From Cephalopachus bancanus (lineage: Eukaryota; Chordata; Mammalia; Primates; Tarsiidae): DNA of 64,000 bases. The translations under genes and the position numbers were made by a program. Under the pieces are notes generated by a model, which made no database searches, had not been told where the DNA came from, and saw only the letters and a list, made by a program, of their open reading frames with translations. The DNA is taken from positions 15,379,501 through 15,443,500 of the forward strand of contig JAPVLO010000003.1 of assembly GCA_027257055.1 (NCBI GenBank). The letters run 5' to 3'. Positions 23,386 to 34,084 of this stretch are shown here, one piece after another (the stretch's first letter is position 1; each line of letters begins with the position of its first letter).

Positions 23386-23950
23386 ATTACAATTTTTAAA
23401 ATTTTATTGTGGCAAAACACTTACTTAACATGAGGTGAATCCTTTTAAAAATGTTTAAGTAAGCCAGGCTCGGTGGCTCAGCCTGTAATCCGCGCCTTTG
23501 AGACTGAGGTAAGTGGATTGCCTGAGCCCGTGGGTTCGAGACCCGCCTGGGCAGCGAGACCTCATCTCTACAATAAATAAAAAAATCAGCCGGGCGTGGT
23601 AGCGCATGCCTGTAATTCCGGCTACTCGGAAGGCTGAGCCGGAAGGATCGCTGGAACCCAGTAGGCGAGGCTGCGGTGGCCGGGAGTGGCCATTGCACTC
23701 CAGTCTGGGTGACCGAGTGAGACTCCAACTCAAAAAAAAAAAAAGTTTAAGTATACAATACATTATTGTTGACCATGGGTAAAATGTACAATAGATACCT
23801 AGTTCTTATTCATCTTATTTAACAGAAAGATTATGCCTGTTGATTAATAACTTAATAACTCTCCATTCCCTACCTCCATCCCATGGCAACCTTCATTCTA
23901 AATTTTATAAATTTGATGAGTTTAGATAATTAATATAAATAGAATCAAAA
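23386..23950 (-). mobile_element. Old L1 (copy C), 3' segment, minus strand
   Basis: ATTTTATTGTGGCAAAACAC through ATAAATAGAATCAAAA is the complement of an old L1 3' region. It is interrupted by an Alu (23462-23744), then split at about 23950 by a 4.9 kb younger L1. The same element resumes at 28871 with TAAGTGGAATCATAAAGTATTT. Confidence 0.7.
23462..23744 (+). repeat. Alu SINE, young type, with perfect target duplication
   Basis: Young-type head and B box (GTGGGTTCGAGACCCGCCTG) with a right arm containing GAGGCTGCGGTGGCCGGG. Perfect GTTTAAGTA direct repeats flank it (23453-23461 and 23745-23753). It lies in old L1 copy C. Confidence 0.95.
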
Positions 23951-25171
23951 CTCATATCACCACAAAGGATACACACAAACTTAAAGTTAGATGACGGAAA
24001 ACAAGTCTCCAGATGAATGGATCACAAGAGAAGACAGGAGCCACATCTTGATATTAGACAACACGACCTTTAAGCTATCAAAAATTTTAAAAGATATGGA
24101 AGAACACTACATGACGATAAAAGGTTCAATCCAAGAAATATCTATCCTAAACATATATATATGCACCCAACACAGGAGCAGCAGCATTTATAAAGCAACT
24201 ACAGAGTAAACTAAAAAAAGATATTGACACTAACACCATTATAGCTGGGGACTTAAATATGCACTAACAACCTTAGATAGATCATCAAGACAAAAAATCA
24301 ACAAAGAGATTCAGAACCTCAACTTAACACTGAAAGAAATGGACTTAGTAGATATATACAGAATACTCCACCCAACAACCATGGAATATACATTCTACCA
24401 CATGGAACATACTCCAAGATCGATCACATCCTTGGCCATAAATCAAGCATAAATAAATTTTATACAATCAAAATACTGCCATGCACCTTCTCAGACCACA
24501 GTGGAATAAAAATAAATATTAACACCAACAAAATTCCCCCCAAACCCACAAAGAAATGAACACTAAACAGCATGATGCTGAACAACTACTGGGTCAATAC
24601 AGAAATTAAAAGATTCCTGGAAACAAATGAAAATGAAGAAATATCCTACCAAAACCCCTGGGGTGCCATAAAAACAGTTCTAAGAGGGGAATTTATATCT
24701 CTACGAACTCACATCAAGAAAATAGAAAGATCACAAGTTAACAGCCTAACAAATTGCCTAAGGGAGCTGGAAAAACAAGACCACCAAAACTCTAACTTTA
24801 GCAGAAGAATCCAGATCACCAAAATAAAAGCCCAAATATGGGACATAGAAGACAAAAGTATCATACAAAATAAATCAGCAAAATTAAAAGCTGGTTCTTT
24901 AAAAGAATAAACAAGATTGATGGATCCCTAGCTAGAATGACCAACAAAAAGAGAGGAAAAAACTCAAATAAACACAATTAGAAATGCAAAGATCAAATCA
25001 CAACTAACCCTAAAGAAATACAAAAGATAAACAGAGATTCCTATGCACACCTGTATAGAAACAAACTTGACAACCTAAATGAAATGGAGGCCTTTCTGAC
25101 ATCACACAACCTCCCTATGTTGAAACAAAAATACATTGAGACACTGAATAGACCAGTAACAACCCAGGAAG
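23951..25171 (+). mobile_element. Young-family L1 (copy B), 5' segment, plus strand
   Basis: The element is 5'-truncated and starts within the ORF2 endonuclease region. It enters old L1 copy C: ATAAATA...GAATCA-like sequence occurs at both junctions (23935-23950 and 28871-28890), consistent with a target duplication. The segment runs to a second L1 inserted at 25172 and resumes at 25764. Confidence 0.88.
23991..25167 (+). pseudogene. L1 ORF2 remnant: endonuclease domain and linker
   Basis: ORF2 in life encodes the endonuclease/reverse transcriptase that nicks genomic DNA and copies L1 RNA in the nucleus. Here several frames must be joined. They contain ISILNIY, TIIAGDLNMH (with the endonuclease aspartate), [12 protein letters not shown] (the terminal Asp-His pair), and the linker NPWGAIKTVLRGEFISLRTH. 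The domain's first ~100 residues are missing or scrambled, and frameshifts near 24210, 24450 and 24910 prevent translation. Confidence 0.85.
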
Positions 25172-25763
25172 CACATGTTCTCAGTCATAAGTGCACCTTG
25201 AACAATTATCGTAATACTATAAGAAAAGGATTGGAGCTGAGCTCGGTGGCTCAGCCTGTAATCCCGCGCTTTGGGAGGCTGAGGTGAGTGAATTGCCTGA
25301 GCCCACAGGTTCGAGACCCGCCTGGGCAACTTGGCAAGATATCATCTCTACAATAAATCAAAAAATTAGCCAGGCGTGGTAGCACACACCTGTAGTTCCA
25401 GTTACTTGGAAGGCTGAGGCGGAAGGATCGATCGCCGGAGCCAAGCAGGTCGAGGCTGCAGTGGCTGGGAGCGGTCACTGCACTCCAGTCTGGGTGACAG
25501 AGTGAGACTCCAACTCAAAAAAAAAAAAAAAGAAAGAAAAGAAAAGGAAAGAAAAGGATTGGCAGTAGCAGGAAACTGCTGGGAGGGGAGTGGGGAAGTG
25601 GGATTGGCAGTAGTGGGAGTCTGCCTGGGGAAAGGGGGGCACACCTCATCAACAAAGTTACCTGCATAATAAACATTTGTATACCTAACCCTGAACTGTA
25701 CCCCACAACTTTAAAATAAAAAAATTAAAAGTTAAAAAAATAATTAATTAATTAATTAATAGA
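25172..25763 (+). mobile_element. Short L1 3' end inserted into L1 copy B
   Basis: A roughly 0.3 kb 5'-truncated L1 3' UTR (ATGTTCTCAGTCATAAGTGC ... TGTATACCTAACCCTGAACTG and an (ATTA)n-ended A tail) sits inside ORF2 of copy B. The target duplications are AACAACCCAGGAAG (25158-25171) and AACAACCCAGAAAG (25764-25777), one mismatch. It carries its own Alu at 25235-25551. Confidence 0.92.
25235..25551 (+). repeat. Alu SINE, young type, third nesting level
   Basis: Young-type dimer (GAGCTCGGTGGCTCAGCCTG, CCCGCGCTTTGGGAGGC) with a duplicated ATCG word (GGATCGATCGCC) and an A/G tail. Perfect 11-bp direct repeats AAAAGGATTGG lie at 25224-25234 and 25552-25562. It entered the L1 3' UTR that is itself inserted in L1 copy B. 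Confidence 0.95.
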
Positions 25764-28401
25764 AACAACCCAGAAAGTTGACTCTGTCATAAGAAAACTA
25801 CCTCCAAAAAAGAGCCCTGGACCAGATGGTTTTGCAGCAGAATTCTACAAAACATACAAGGAGAAGTTGATACCAATCCTATTGAAAATATTCCAGGCAA
25901 TTGAGAAAGACGAAATTCTCCTCAAATCATTTTATGAAGCTAACATCACACTAATATCCAAACCGAGTAAAGATTCAACCAAAAAAGAGAACTACAGACC
26001 AATATCCCTTATGAACATATATGCAAAAATCCTCAACAAGATTCTAGCAAATCGGATCCAACAACACATTTCAAAAATCACCCACCATAGCCAAGTAGGT
26101 CTTATCCCCAGGATGCAGGGCTGGTTCAAGATCCGCAAGACCATAAATGTAATTAAATGCATCAACAAATGTAAAAACAAGAACCACATGATGATATCAT
26201 TAGATGCAGAAAAAGCTTTTGACAAAATCCAGCATCACTTCTTGATAAAACCCTCGAACACCTAGGCATAGAAGGAACATACCCCAAAATAGTAAACGCC
26301 GTCTAAAATAAACCCACAACCAGCATATTGCTAAACAGACAGAAACTGGAAACATTTCCCTGAAATTTGGAACAAGACTACTCACTCTTATCCCTCTTGT
26401 TCAACATTGTGTTGGAAGTCCTAGCTAGAGCAATTAGACAGGAGAAGGAAATCAGGGGTATCCAAATAGGAAAAGAGGAAATTAAGTTATCCCTTTTTGC
26501 TGTCAATATGATCCTATACCTCAAAAACCCAAGAGAATCTGTCAAAAATCTCCTGGCACTGATAAAGGACTTTGGCAAAGTCTCCAGATACAAAATAAAT
26601 GTGCAAAAGACTGTTGCATTCTTATACACCAACACAAGCAGGCAGAGAACCAAATAAAAAGCACAATCCCATTTACAATAGCCAAAAAAAAATGTTTAAT
26701 TAAATAGCTCAGCACCTTCCTCACCAGAGAAATGAAAGACCTTTACAATGAAAACTACAAAACACTGCCCAAAGAAATCCAAGAAGACACAAACAAATGG
26801 AAAAATATTCTATGCTGATGGATAGGAAGAATCAACATTGCTAAAATGTCCATCCTACCCAAGGCAATCTATAGATTCAATGCAATAACCACTAAATTAC
26901 CAACATCATTCTCAGATCTGGAAATGACAATACAGAAATTTATATGGAAACAAATGACTACAAATAGCCAAAACAATCCTCAGCAAAAGAAACAAAATGA
27001 GAAATATCGCACTTTCAGTCTTCAAACTTTACTATAAGGCTACAATAATCAAAATAGCCTGGTATTGGTACGAGAATAGGTAAATGGACCAATGGAACAG
27101 AACAGAGATTTCAGAAGCAAAACCTCAATTTCTCAACCAACTCAGCTTCGACAAAGCCTTCACCAACAACCACTGGGGAAAGGAGAATCTGTTTAGTAAA
27201 TGATGCCGGGAAAACTGACTGACCACATGCAGAAGATTAAAACAGGTCCCCTATCTATCACCATACACAAAAATCAACTGTAAATAGATCAAAGATCTAA
27301 ATGTAAAACCTCAAACTATAAGAACCTTAGAAAATGCAGGAGACACCCGTATGGAAATTGGAACTGGCAACCAATTCCTGATCAAAACCCTAAGTGCCCA
27401 TGCCATAAGAGATAAGATAGACAAGTGGGACCTCATCAAACTGACAAGCTTCTGCAAAGCCAATGAAACCATCAAGAGAGCAGGGAGATGGCCCACAGAC
27501 TGGGAAAAAATGTTTGCAACTGCGTATCTGACAAAGGCCTAACATCCAGTATCTACAAGACATGCAGAAAAAAAAAAAAAATAGCCCCATTAAAAAGTGG
27601 GCAAAAGACATGAATACACACTTCTCAAAAGAAGATATACAGGCAGCCAACAGACACATGAAAAAGTGTTCAGCCTCCCTAATCATCAGAGAAATGCAAA
27701 TCAAAACTACATTGAGATACCACCTAGCCCCAGTAAGAATGGCCACCATTAATAAACAAATAACAACAGATGCTGGTGAGGATGCAGAGAAAAGGGAACT
27801 TTTTCCACTGCTGACGGGAATGCAAACTAGTGCAATCTCTTTGGAAAACAGTTTGATGATTTCTAAAAGAACTTGACATTGACCTTCCATATGACTCAGC
27901 AATCCCCCTGTTGGTAATATACCCAGAGGAACTCATATCATTCTACAAAAAAGATACCTGCACACGCACATTTATTGCAGTATTATTCACAATAGCAAAA
28001 ACGTGGAACCAACGGTGATACCCATTTGAACTGGACTGGATAAAAAAATGTGGTACATATACACAATGAAATATTACACAGCCATAAAGAAGGACAAGCA
28101 TATGAACTTCACAGCAGCATGAATGGATTTAGAGTCTATCACACTCAGTAATCTATCACAGAAGCAAAGAATAGAGTACCACATGTTTTCACTCATAAGT
28201 GAACCCTGAACACTTACCATAATACTTTAAGAAAGGGATTGGCAGTAGTAAAACTACCAGGGGAGGTTGAGGGGGAGGGCGCACACAACATCAATAAGGG
28301 TACCTGATCTCTAACCAGGCAAAGTGGAGTCCAAAGGGAGGCACAAACTTTACCTGTATGATGACCACTTGTATACCTAATCCTGAATTGTACCCCACAT
28401 C
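25764..28401 (+). mobile_element. Young-family L1 (copy B), 3' segment, plus strand
   Basis: Resumes ORF2 at the reverse-transcriptase start and runs through the ORF2 C-terminus and 3' UTR (TGTATACCTAATCCTGAATTG), ending at an A-rich tail after 28720. An Alu (28404-28704) splits the last bases of the UTR from the tail. Copy B in total spans 23951-28870. Confidence 0.9.
25780..28210 (+). pseudogene. L1 ORF2 remnant: reverse transcriptase and C-terminal region
   Basis: Fragments in different frames show the finger/palm sequence ([20 protein letters not shown]), motif A ([10 protein letters not shown], 26191-26224 region) and the C-terminal [13 protein letters not shown]. The catalytic FADD box reads FAVN at 26496-26507, so both aspartates are lost. 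Stops and shifts occur near 26266, 26300, 26657 and 27037. The zinc-knuckle cysteines near 27760-27850 are also replaced. It cannot produce an active enzyme. Confidence 0.9.
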
Positions 28402-28403
28402 TT

Positions 28404-28704
28404 TTTTTTTTTTTTTTTTTTTTTTGAGCTGGAGTCTCACCCTGTCACCCAGGCTAGAATGCAGTGGCACACTCACTGCCACCACAGCCTTGACCTTCTG
28501 GGCTCAGGCGATCCTTCTGCTTCAGCCTTCCAAGTAGCTGGAACCACAGGCACGCACCACCACATCCAGCTAATATTTTTATTTATTGCGGAGATGAGGT
28601 TTTACCAAGTTGGCCGGGCTGGTCTCAGACTCATAGGCTCAGGCAATCCCCTCACCTCGGCCTCACAGTGCTGGGCTTATAGGCATGAGCCACCACGCCT
28701 GGCC
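28404..28704 (-). repeat. Alu SINE, minus strand, inside L1 copy B tail
   Basis: T run, then the complement of a full Alu ending CCACGCCTGGCC. Direct repeats TTGTACCCCACATCTT (28388-28403) and TTGTATTCCACCTCTT (28705-28720) have three mismatches. It landed exactly at the end of the L1 3' UTR. Confidence 0.93.
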
Positions 28705-28720
28705 TTGTATTCCACCTCTT

Positions 28721-28868
28721 GAAAGAAAGAAAGAGCAAGAAAGAAAGAAAGAGAGAGAGAGAGGAAGGAAGGAAGGAAGGAAGGAAGGAAGGAAGGAAGG
28801 AAGGAAGGAAGGAAGGAAGGAAGGAAGGAAGGGAAAGAAAAGGAAGGGAGAAAAGAAAATTATCTTTT
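28721..28868 (+). repeat. (GAAA)n/(GGAA)n purine tract derived from L1 tail
   Basis: Nearly 150 bases of A/G with a single C at 28736. (GAAA)n gives way to (GA)n and then about 17 units of GGAA (28762-28830). The position, directly after the L1 3' UTR, makes it the expanded poly(A) tail of copy B. Confidence 0.92.
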
Positions 28869-29564
28869 AAATAAATAAGTGGAATCATAAAGTATTTTTT
28901 CTTTCTGTGACTCGTTTACATCACTTAGCATAATATCTTCAAGGTCCTTGCATGTTGTCACATAATGCAGAATTTCCTTCTTTTTTTAAGGCTGAAATAG
29001 CATTCCATTGCATTTATATGCCACATTTCTTATATTTATTTTTTTTTCCCCACGTTTTCTTTCTTTCTTTCTTTTTAATCTGGAAACCCCATACTTTCTT
29101 TATCCATTCATCTGTCAATGGACATTTAGTTTATGTTCACATCCTAACTATTACTGATAATGCTGCAATGAACATAGTATTGCTATCTCTTTGAGATCCT
29201 ATGGATTTCAGTTCTTTGGGATATATATTCAGAAGCTGAATTGTTGGATCATATGGTAGTTCTATCTTGAAGTTTTTGAGAGACCTTCATACTGTTTTTC
29301 ATAGTGGCTGCACCATTTTGCATTCCCACCAGCAGTGTGAAAGGGTCCCAATTTCTCCACATCCTCACCAGTACTTGTTGCCTTCTGGTCTTGTTTGCTT
29401 TGTCTTTATAGTAGGCATCCTCACAGGTGTGAGGTAATATCTCATTGTAGATTTGATTTGCATTTCCCTGATGATTAGTGACAATCAGCATTTTACTCCT
29501 ATACCTGTTGGCCATTCATACCTCTCCTTGGGAGACATGTCTGTTCAAATCCTTAGCCTATTTA

Positions 29565-29656
29565 TTTACTTATGTATAAATGTACTTACGTACATATGTA
29601 TGTATGTATTTATGTATGTATGTATGTATGTATGTATGTATGTATGTATGTATGTA
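29565..29656 (+). repeat. (TATG)n tetranucleotide microsatellite, Alu-tail derived
   Basis: About 60 bases of perfect TATG preceded by imperfect units. It lies between the left target repeat and the T-proximal end of the adjoining minus-strand Alu, so it replaces that Alu's poly(A) tail. Confidence 0.92.
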
Positions 29657-29904
29657 TATATTTTGAGTCGCAGTCTCACTTCGTTGCCCAGGCTGGAGTG
29701 CAGTGGCACTCCACCTCAACCTTCCAAGTAGCCGGAACTGCAGGTGTGCGCTACCACACCCGGCTAACTTTTTTATTTATTGTAGAGACGAGGTCTCACC
29801 AAGTTGCCCATGCTAGTCTTGAATCCGTGGGCTCAGGGAATCCACTCACCTCATCTCAGCCTCCCAACGTGCTGGGATTACAGGCTGAGCCACCGAGCTC
29901 AGTC
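29657..29904 (-). repeat. Alu SINE, minus strand, with microsatellite tail
   Basis: Complement of an Alu (GTCGCAGTCTCACTTCGTTG ... CCACCGAGCTCAGT), missing part of the right arm. Direct repeats CCTTAGCCTATTT at 29551-29563 and 29905-29917 show that the (TATG)n tract is within the insertion. Confidence 0.93.
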
Positions 29905-30519
29905 CCTTAGCCTATTTTTAAATCAAGTTATTAGTCTGTTTACTATAGAGTTGTGGGAGTTTCTTACATATTATGAAGAGTAACTCCTTATCAGATATGT
30001 GGTTTGAAAATATTTTCTCTCATTCTGTACTTTGCTTTTGCACCCTGCCAGTTGCTTTCTTTGCTGTGAAGAAACATCTTAGTTTGGTGTAGTCCCATTG
30101 TTTATTTTTGCTTTTGTTGCCTGTGCTTTTGATATCATATTCATGAAAGCATTGCCAAGACCAATATCATGAAGATTTCCTCTATGTTTTCTTCTAGGAG
30201 TTTTACTGTTTCAGATCTATCTTATGCTTAAGTCTTTAATTAATTTTGAGTTGATTGTTGTGTACAGTGCAAGATAAGGTTCCAATATCTTTCTCTTACA
30301 TGAAGATATTTGGTTTTCTCAACATCATTTGTTGAAGACTATCCATTTCCCATTGTGTATTCTTGGCACTCTTGTTGATCAATTGACCATACTTGGAATG
30401 ACAATTAAGTTTGTGAACTCACCCTAGAAAAAGTGCTACATACCTCATTGCTGAATATCACTATGGTCACCTTCACAGTAATCCCCTTAGGAAGCTATGC
30501 ACTGATGCCAGCACCTAGT

Positions 30520-31470
30520 CCACCTGTCATAGCAATTCTGGAACTCTTTTTCTGGAATGGCCATCAGAGCTGTTCTTGTACTACCTTGATGTCCTGAATG
30601 TCATTAAAATGTCTTTCTCTATATATTTTCTTTATCTTCGGGTAAAGAAAAAAGTCATTGAGGGACAGTTCAGGTGAGTAGGGAGGATGTTCCAATACAG
30701 TTATTTTACTGGCTAAAAACTCCCTCAGAGACAGTGCTGTAAGAGCTGGTGCATTGTTGTGATGCAAGAGTTCCTTCAGGACAATTTCTTTTTCTTTTTT
30801 TTTTTTTTGAGTTGGAGTCTCATTCTGTCACCCAGGCTGGAGGGCAGTGGCACGCTCCTGGCCACCATAGCCTTGACCTGCTGGGCTCAGGTGCTCCTTC
30901 CACCTCAGTCTTCCAAGTAGCTGGAACTACAGGTACATACCACCATGCCCGGCTAATTTTTTGATCTATTGTAGAGATGAGATCTCATCAAGTTGCCTAG
31001 ACTGGTCTTGAACCCACAGGCTTAGGCAATCCTCTCACCTTGGCCTCCCAAAGTGCTGGGATTATAGGTGTGAGCCACCACAGCTGGCCTTTGGGACCAT
31101 TTTTGCACACACATTGCTTAACCCAAGATTTTCAGTTAAGATTTTTCTACTTTCCATCAATGCTTATTTGGACTGCTGTGCTTCTCACAGTCAGCCAATG
31201 ATTTTGATGTACAATTTAATAAATTTTTGCAGTGTTTTTGGCTCATTACTGGCTGTCCTGACCTCTCTTCAACAGTGACCCTTTCTCTCCCCTCAGAAAA
31301 ATGTTTATTTCATTTGTACACTGCCGTTTTCTTCATGACATTATCCCCATAACTTGGACTAATATGTCCCTAATTTCACTTCCACCCTTGCCAAGTTTAA
31401 CAAGAAATTTAATGTTTGTTCATTGCTCTAATTCAAGCTCTGACACAAAAACATGGAACAACAATAATGA
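30520..31470 (-). pseudogene. Mariner transposase remnant, middle deleted
   Basis: The N-terminal part is at 31470-31095 on the minus strand (decayed, ending RKILTENLGL and VCAKMVPK). It is followed, after the Alu, directly by HHNNAPALTALSLREFLASK and HPPYSPELSLNDFFLYPKIK (30767-30564). The catalytic core between the DNA-binding part and the second acidic residue is deleted, including the first catalytic aspartate. The second aspartate (HDNA) reads Asn, while the third (LNDFF) is kept. Dead copy. Confidence 0.88.
30790..31090 (-). repeat. Alu SINE, minus strand, inside mariner
   Basis: Complement of a full Alu (GAGTTGGAGTCTCATTCTGTC ... CCACCACAGCTGGCC). Likely target repeats are GGACAATTTCT (30779-30789) and GGACCATTTTT (31094-31104). 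It sits at the deletion junction of the transposase. Confidence 0.9.
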
Positions 31471-31614
31471 ACTCCACTCAGCAAGACACCACCCCATGTC
31501 GACACAAACATAGCTGTGATATGGCCAGGATATGGAACCTTAATGAGTTTTTTGTACAGTGGTCCCAGTGTAAGTGCATGATGGCAAGTTCATGAACTCA
31601 ATTGTCAGATCTCG

Positions 31615-31706
31615 TACATGTGTACATTTATTTCTGGGCTCTCTATTGTGTTCCATTGGTTTATATCTTTATGTCTTTATGTCAGTACCTGTTTTATTTT
31701 TTAAAA
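31615..31706 (-). mobile_element. Old L1 (copy C), 5'-most segment, minus strand
   Basis: TTCTGGGCTCTCTATTGTGTTCC and TGTCAGTACC are the complement of L1 ORF2, and continue the sequence interrupted at 30390. It stops where another L1 3' UTR begins. Confidence 0.75.
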
Positions 31707-33700
31707 ATTGACACATAATCACTGTACATATTTTGGGGATATACAGTGATGTTTCAATATATTCAATGTATCGTGATCAAACCAGGGTAACTAGCATACC
31801 CATTGTCTCAAACATTTATCTTTTTGTGTGGTAGGGAATATTCAAAATCCTCTCTTCTAGCCATCAAAAAATATATAATAAATTTTTGTTAACCATAGTC
31901 ATCCTACATTGCTATAGAACACTAGAACTTGTTTCTCCTATCTCGCTATAACTTTGTATTCTTTAACAAATCTGTCTATAGATTTTTTTTAACAAAACTA
32001 TCGATGTCCTTTCTCTATAGCTTCCCCTCCCTCCCTCTACGACTCTCAGCCTCTGGAATCCTCTGTTACTACGTTTTACTTTTATGAGATCAACTTTTTT
32101 GAGTTTCCACATTGAGTAAGAACAAGAGGTGTTTAACATTCTGTTCCCAGCTCATTTCATTTAATATAATATCCTCCAGTTTCATCCATATTGCCACGAA
32201 TAACAGGATTTTATTTTTTATGACTGAATAGGATTCTCTTGTGGGTATATACTACATTTAAAAATTTTAGTTGTCTATTGCAGGACACAGGTTGAATATG
32301 AATAATGCTGCATTAAGTAAGGGAATACACATATCTCTTCAATATGCTGATTTCTTTTCCTTTGTTTAAATGCCCAGTAGTAGACATGCTGGATCACATG
32401 GTAGTTTTATTTGTATTTTATTTTAATTTTTTTTTAAGGAACCGCTCTACTGTTCTCCATAGTGACTGTGCTCATCCCACCAACAGTGATAGGATTTTGC
32501 TCATCTCTGCTTCCTTTCCAGCAGGTAGTTTTTGTTTGGTTGTTTGTTTGCTTGTTTTTGTCTTTTTTTTAATAATAGCCATCCTAATTAGGATGAGAGG
32601 AGATTATTATTGACCAGGTCCAGATTAGTTCTGCCCATGCATAGTAAATCAATCACTGTAACATGGATTTTGCAAAAGAGAAGATTTATTTGCAAGGCCA
32701 CTGAGTGGGGAGGTGGAAGATGAGCTCCCAAATATGCCTCCTTGAAAACAATGCTTAGAAATATTTATGGGTTAGGGAAGTGGGATGGTCTAAAGTGTGG
32801 GTGAAGGTGATTGGTAGTGGGGAAAAATGAAGTAACAGGTTTATTCTGTGCAAGCAAAGTCAGGGCTCATGGCATTTTACAGGATATATGTACAGAAAAT
32901 GATGGCATTGCTTGATTGATCTGAGGATAGAGTTTTTGGCTCTTGGACATCAAAAGGTCACCTCTCAGGCACTTGCACAGGCCTAGTTGAAGGGTCTGAG
33001 GTCTTAGCCAGTCTGAACTGGATAAGAGCTGGCCCAAGTTCCTGAAACACTACGGAAGTGATCATTACCATAGTGACTTATATTATCTCTAAATTAGTCA
33101 GTGATGGTTAAGTTTCAGCATTCAGCAATAAGCCTTCGGTTACCACTGCCTTCAACTTCACACAAAACAGGAAAAAAACAAAAAGCAAGCAACCAAAAGC
33201 AAGTAGAACAGGCAGACCTGATCAAAATCATCCCTTATTTTCAAAATCTCATTATGATTTTTATTTGCATTTCCCTGATGACTAGTGTTGTTCAGTATTT
33301 TTTCACATATTTGTTGGCCATTTATATCTCTTATTTTGAGAAATCTCTGTAAAGATCACTTGTCCATTTTTATAATCAGTTTTGATTTTGATGTTGAGAT
33401 GTTTGAATTCCATGTTTATTCTGGATATTAATCACGTCAAATAAATAGTTTACAAGTATTTTTTTTTCCATTTTGTAGGTTGTCTTTTCACTTTGTTGAT
33501 TATTTCCATAGCTGTGTACAAGTTTTTTTAGTTTGACATAATCCCATTTGTTTATTTTTGCTATTATTGCATGTGCTTTTGCGGTCTTATTCATAAAGTC
33601 TTTTCCCAGACCAATGTCCCGAAGCATTTCCCCTATATTTTCTTCTAGTAGTTTTATAGTTTTGGGTCTAAACATTAGGTCTTTAATCCATTTTCAGTTG
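31707..33700 (-). mobile_element. Old L1 (copy D), minus strand, 5'-truncated, split by an LTR-like insert
   Basis: The complement shows an L1MA/L1PB-type 3' UTR (TTGACACATAATCACTGTACA, GGGTAACTAGCATACCCATTG), then the ORF2 C-terminal region. At 33675-33376 the minus strand encodes an ORF2 stretch with [20 protein letters not shown]. It is interrupted at about 32611-33240 and then resumes with TTTGCATTTCCCTGATGA. Confidence 0.82.
32611..33240 (-). mobile_element. LTR-like insertion in L1 copy D
   Basis: About 630 bp with no L1 similarity interrupts copy D between AGCCATCCTAATTAGGATGAGA and CTCATTATGATTTTTATTTGC. Its ends form an inverted repeat, TGACCAGGTCC at the left against TGATCAGGTCT from the right, and TG...CA ends suggest an LTR. 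On the minus strand an AATAAA (near 32683) fits the R region of a class I retroviral LTR. A clean target duplication is not obvious, so a DNA element remains possible. Confidence 0.5.
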
Positions 33701-33709
33701 AAACCTTTT

Positions 33710-33917
33710 CTCTACAAATAAATAAATAAATAAATTAGCCAGGCATGGCAGCACATGCCTGTAGACCTAGCTATTTGGCAGCTGAGATGGGAGGATCTCT
33801 TGAGCCCAGGAGTTCGAGGCTGCAGTGAGCTGTGATTGCACTACTACAGTCCAGCTTGGGTAACAAAGTGAGGTTCCGTCTCTCTAAATAATAATAACAA
33901 TAGTAACAATAATAAGG
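33710..33917 (+). repeat. Alu SINE right arm, plus strand
   Basis: Linker (AAATAAATAAATAAATAAAT), then ATTAGCCAGGCATGGCAGC, GAGTTCGAGGCTGCAGTGAG and an AATAATAAC-type tail. The left arm is missing. Confidence 0.88.
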
Positions 33918-34084
33918 GTAATTCTTCTGGTTGGAACAAACAGTCTCTATTGAATGACTCTTCTCCCTTCAGAAAACAACTATAAAACTTGGAATAGTGC
34001 AGAAATCCTGGGCAGTATACAGAAACAGATTTTGGTGAGAAGGGCATGTTCATATGGAGGAGGAATGAAGAGCCTCACCATCTA

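Larger units (their letters stand above)
28869..30391 (-). mobile_element. Old L1 (copy C), middle segment, minus strand
   Basis: Continuation of the old L1. On the minus strand it encodes the decayed ORF2 C-terminus and 3' region (for example NHQGNANQIYNEI and RMWRNWDPFTLLVGMQNG at 29515-29249), and upstream ORF2 sequence to 30390. It is interrupted by an Alu at 29657-29904 and by a mariner at 30392. Confidence 0.85.
30392..31614 (-). mobile_element. Mariner transposon with intact ends, internally deleted, Alu inside
   Basis: Both ends are visible. The inner TIR core is TGACAATTAAGTTTGTGAACT on the left and TGACAATTGAGTTCATGAACT read from the right, each preceded by 7 outer bases and a TA (30390-30391 and 31615-31616), the mariner target duplication. 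Flanking sequence is one continuous old L1 ORF2. Without the 0.3 kb Alu the element is about 0.9 kb, against about 1.3 kb for a complete mariner. The transposase runs on the minus strand. Confidence 0.92.

Noticed and set aside
27390..27902. 170-codon minus-strand frame
   Set aside because: Antisense shadow of L1 ORF2 copy B.
29565..29656. Possible CRISPR-like regular array
   Set aside because: It is a simple tetranucleotide repeat without spacers, in a mammalian genome.
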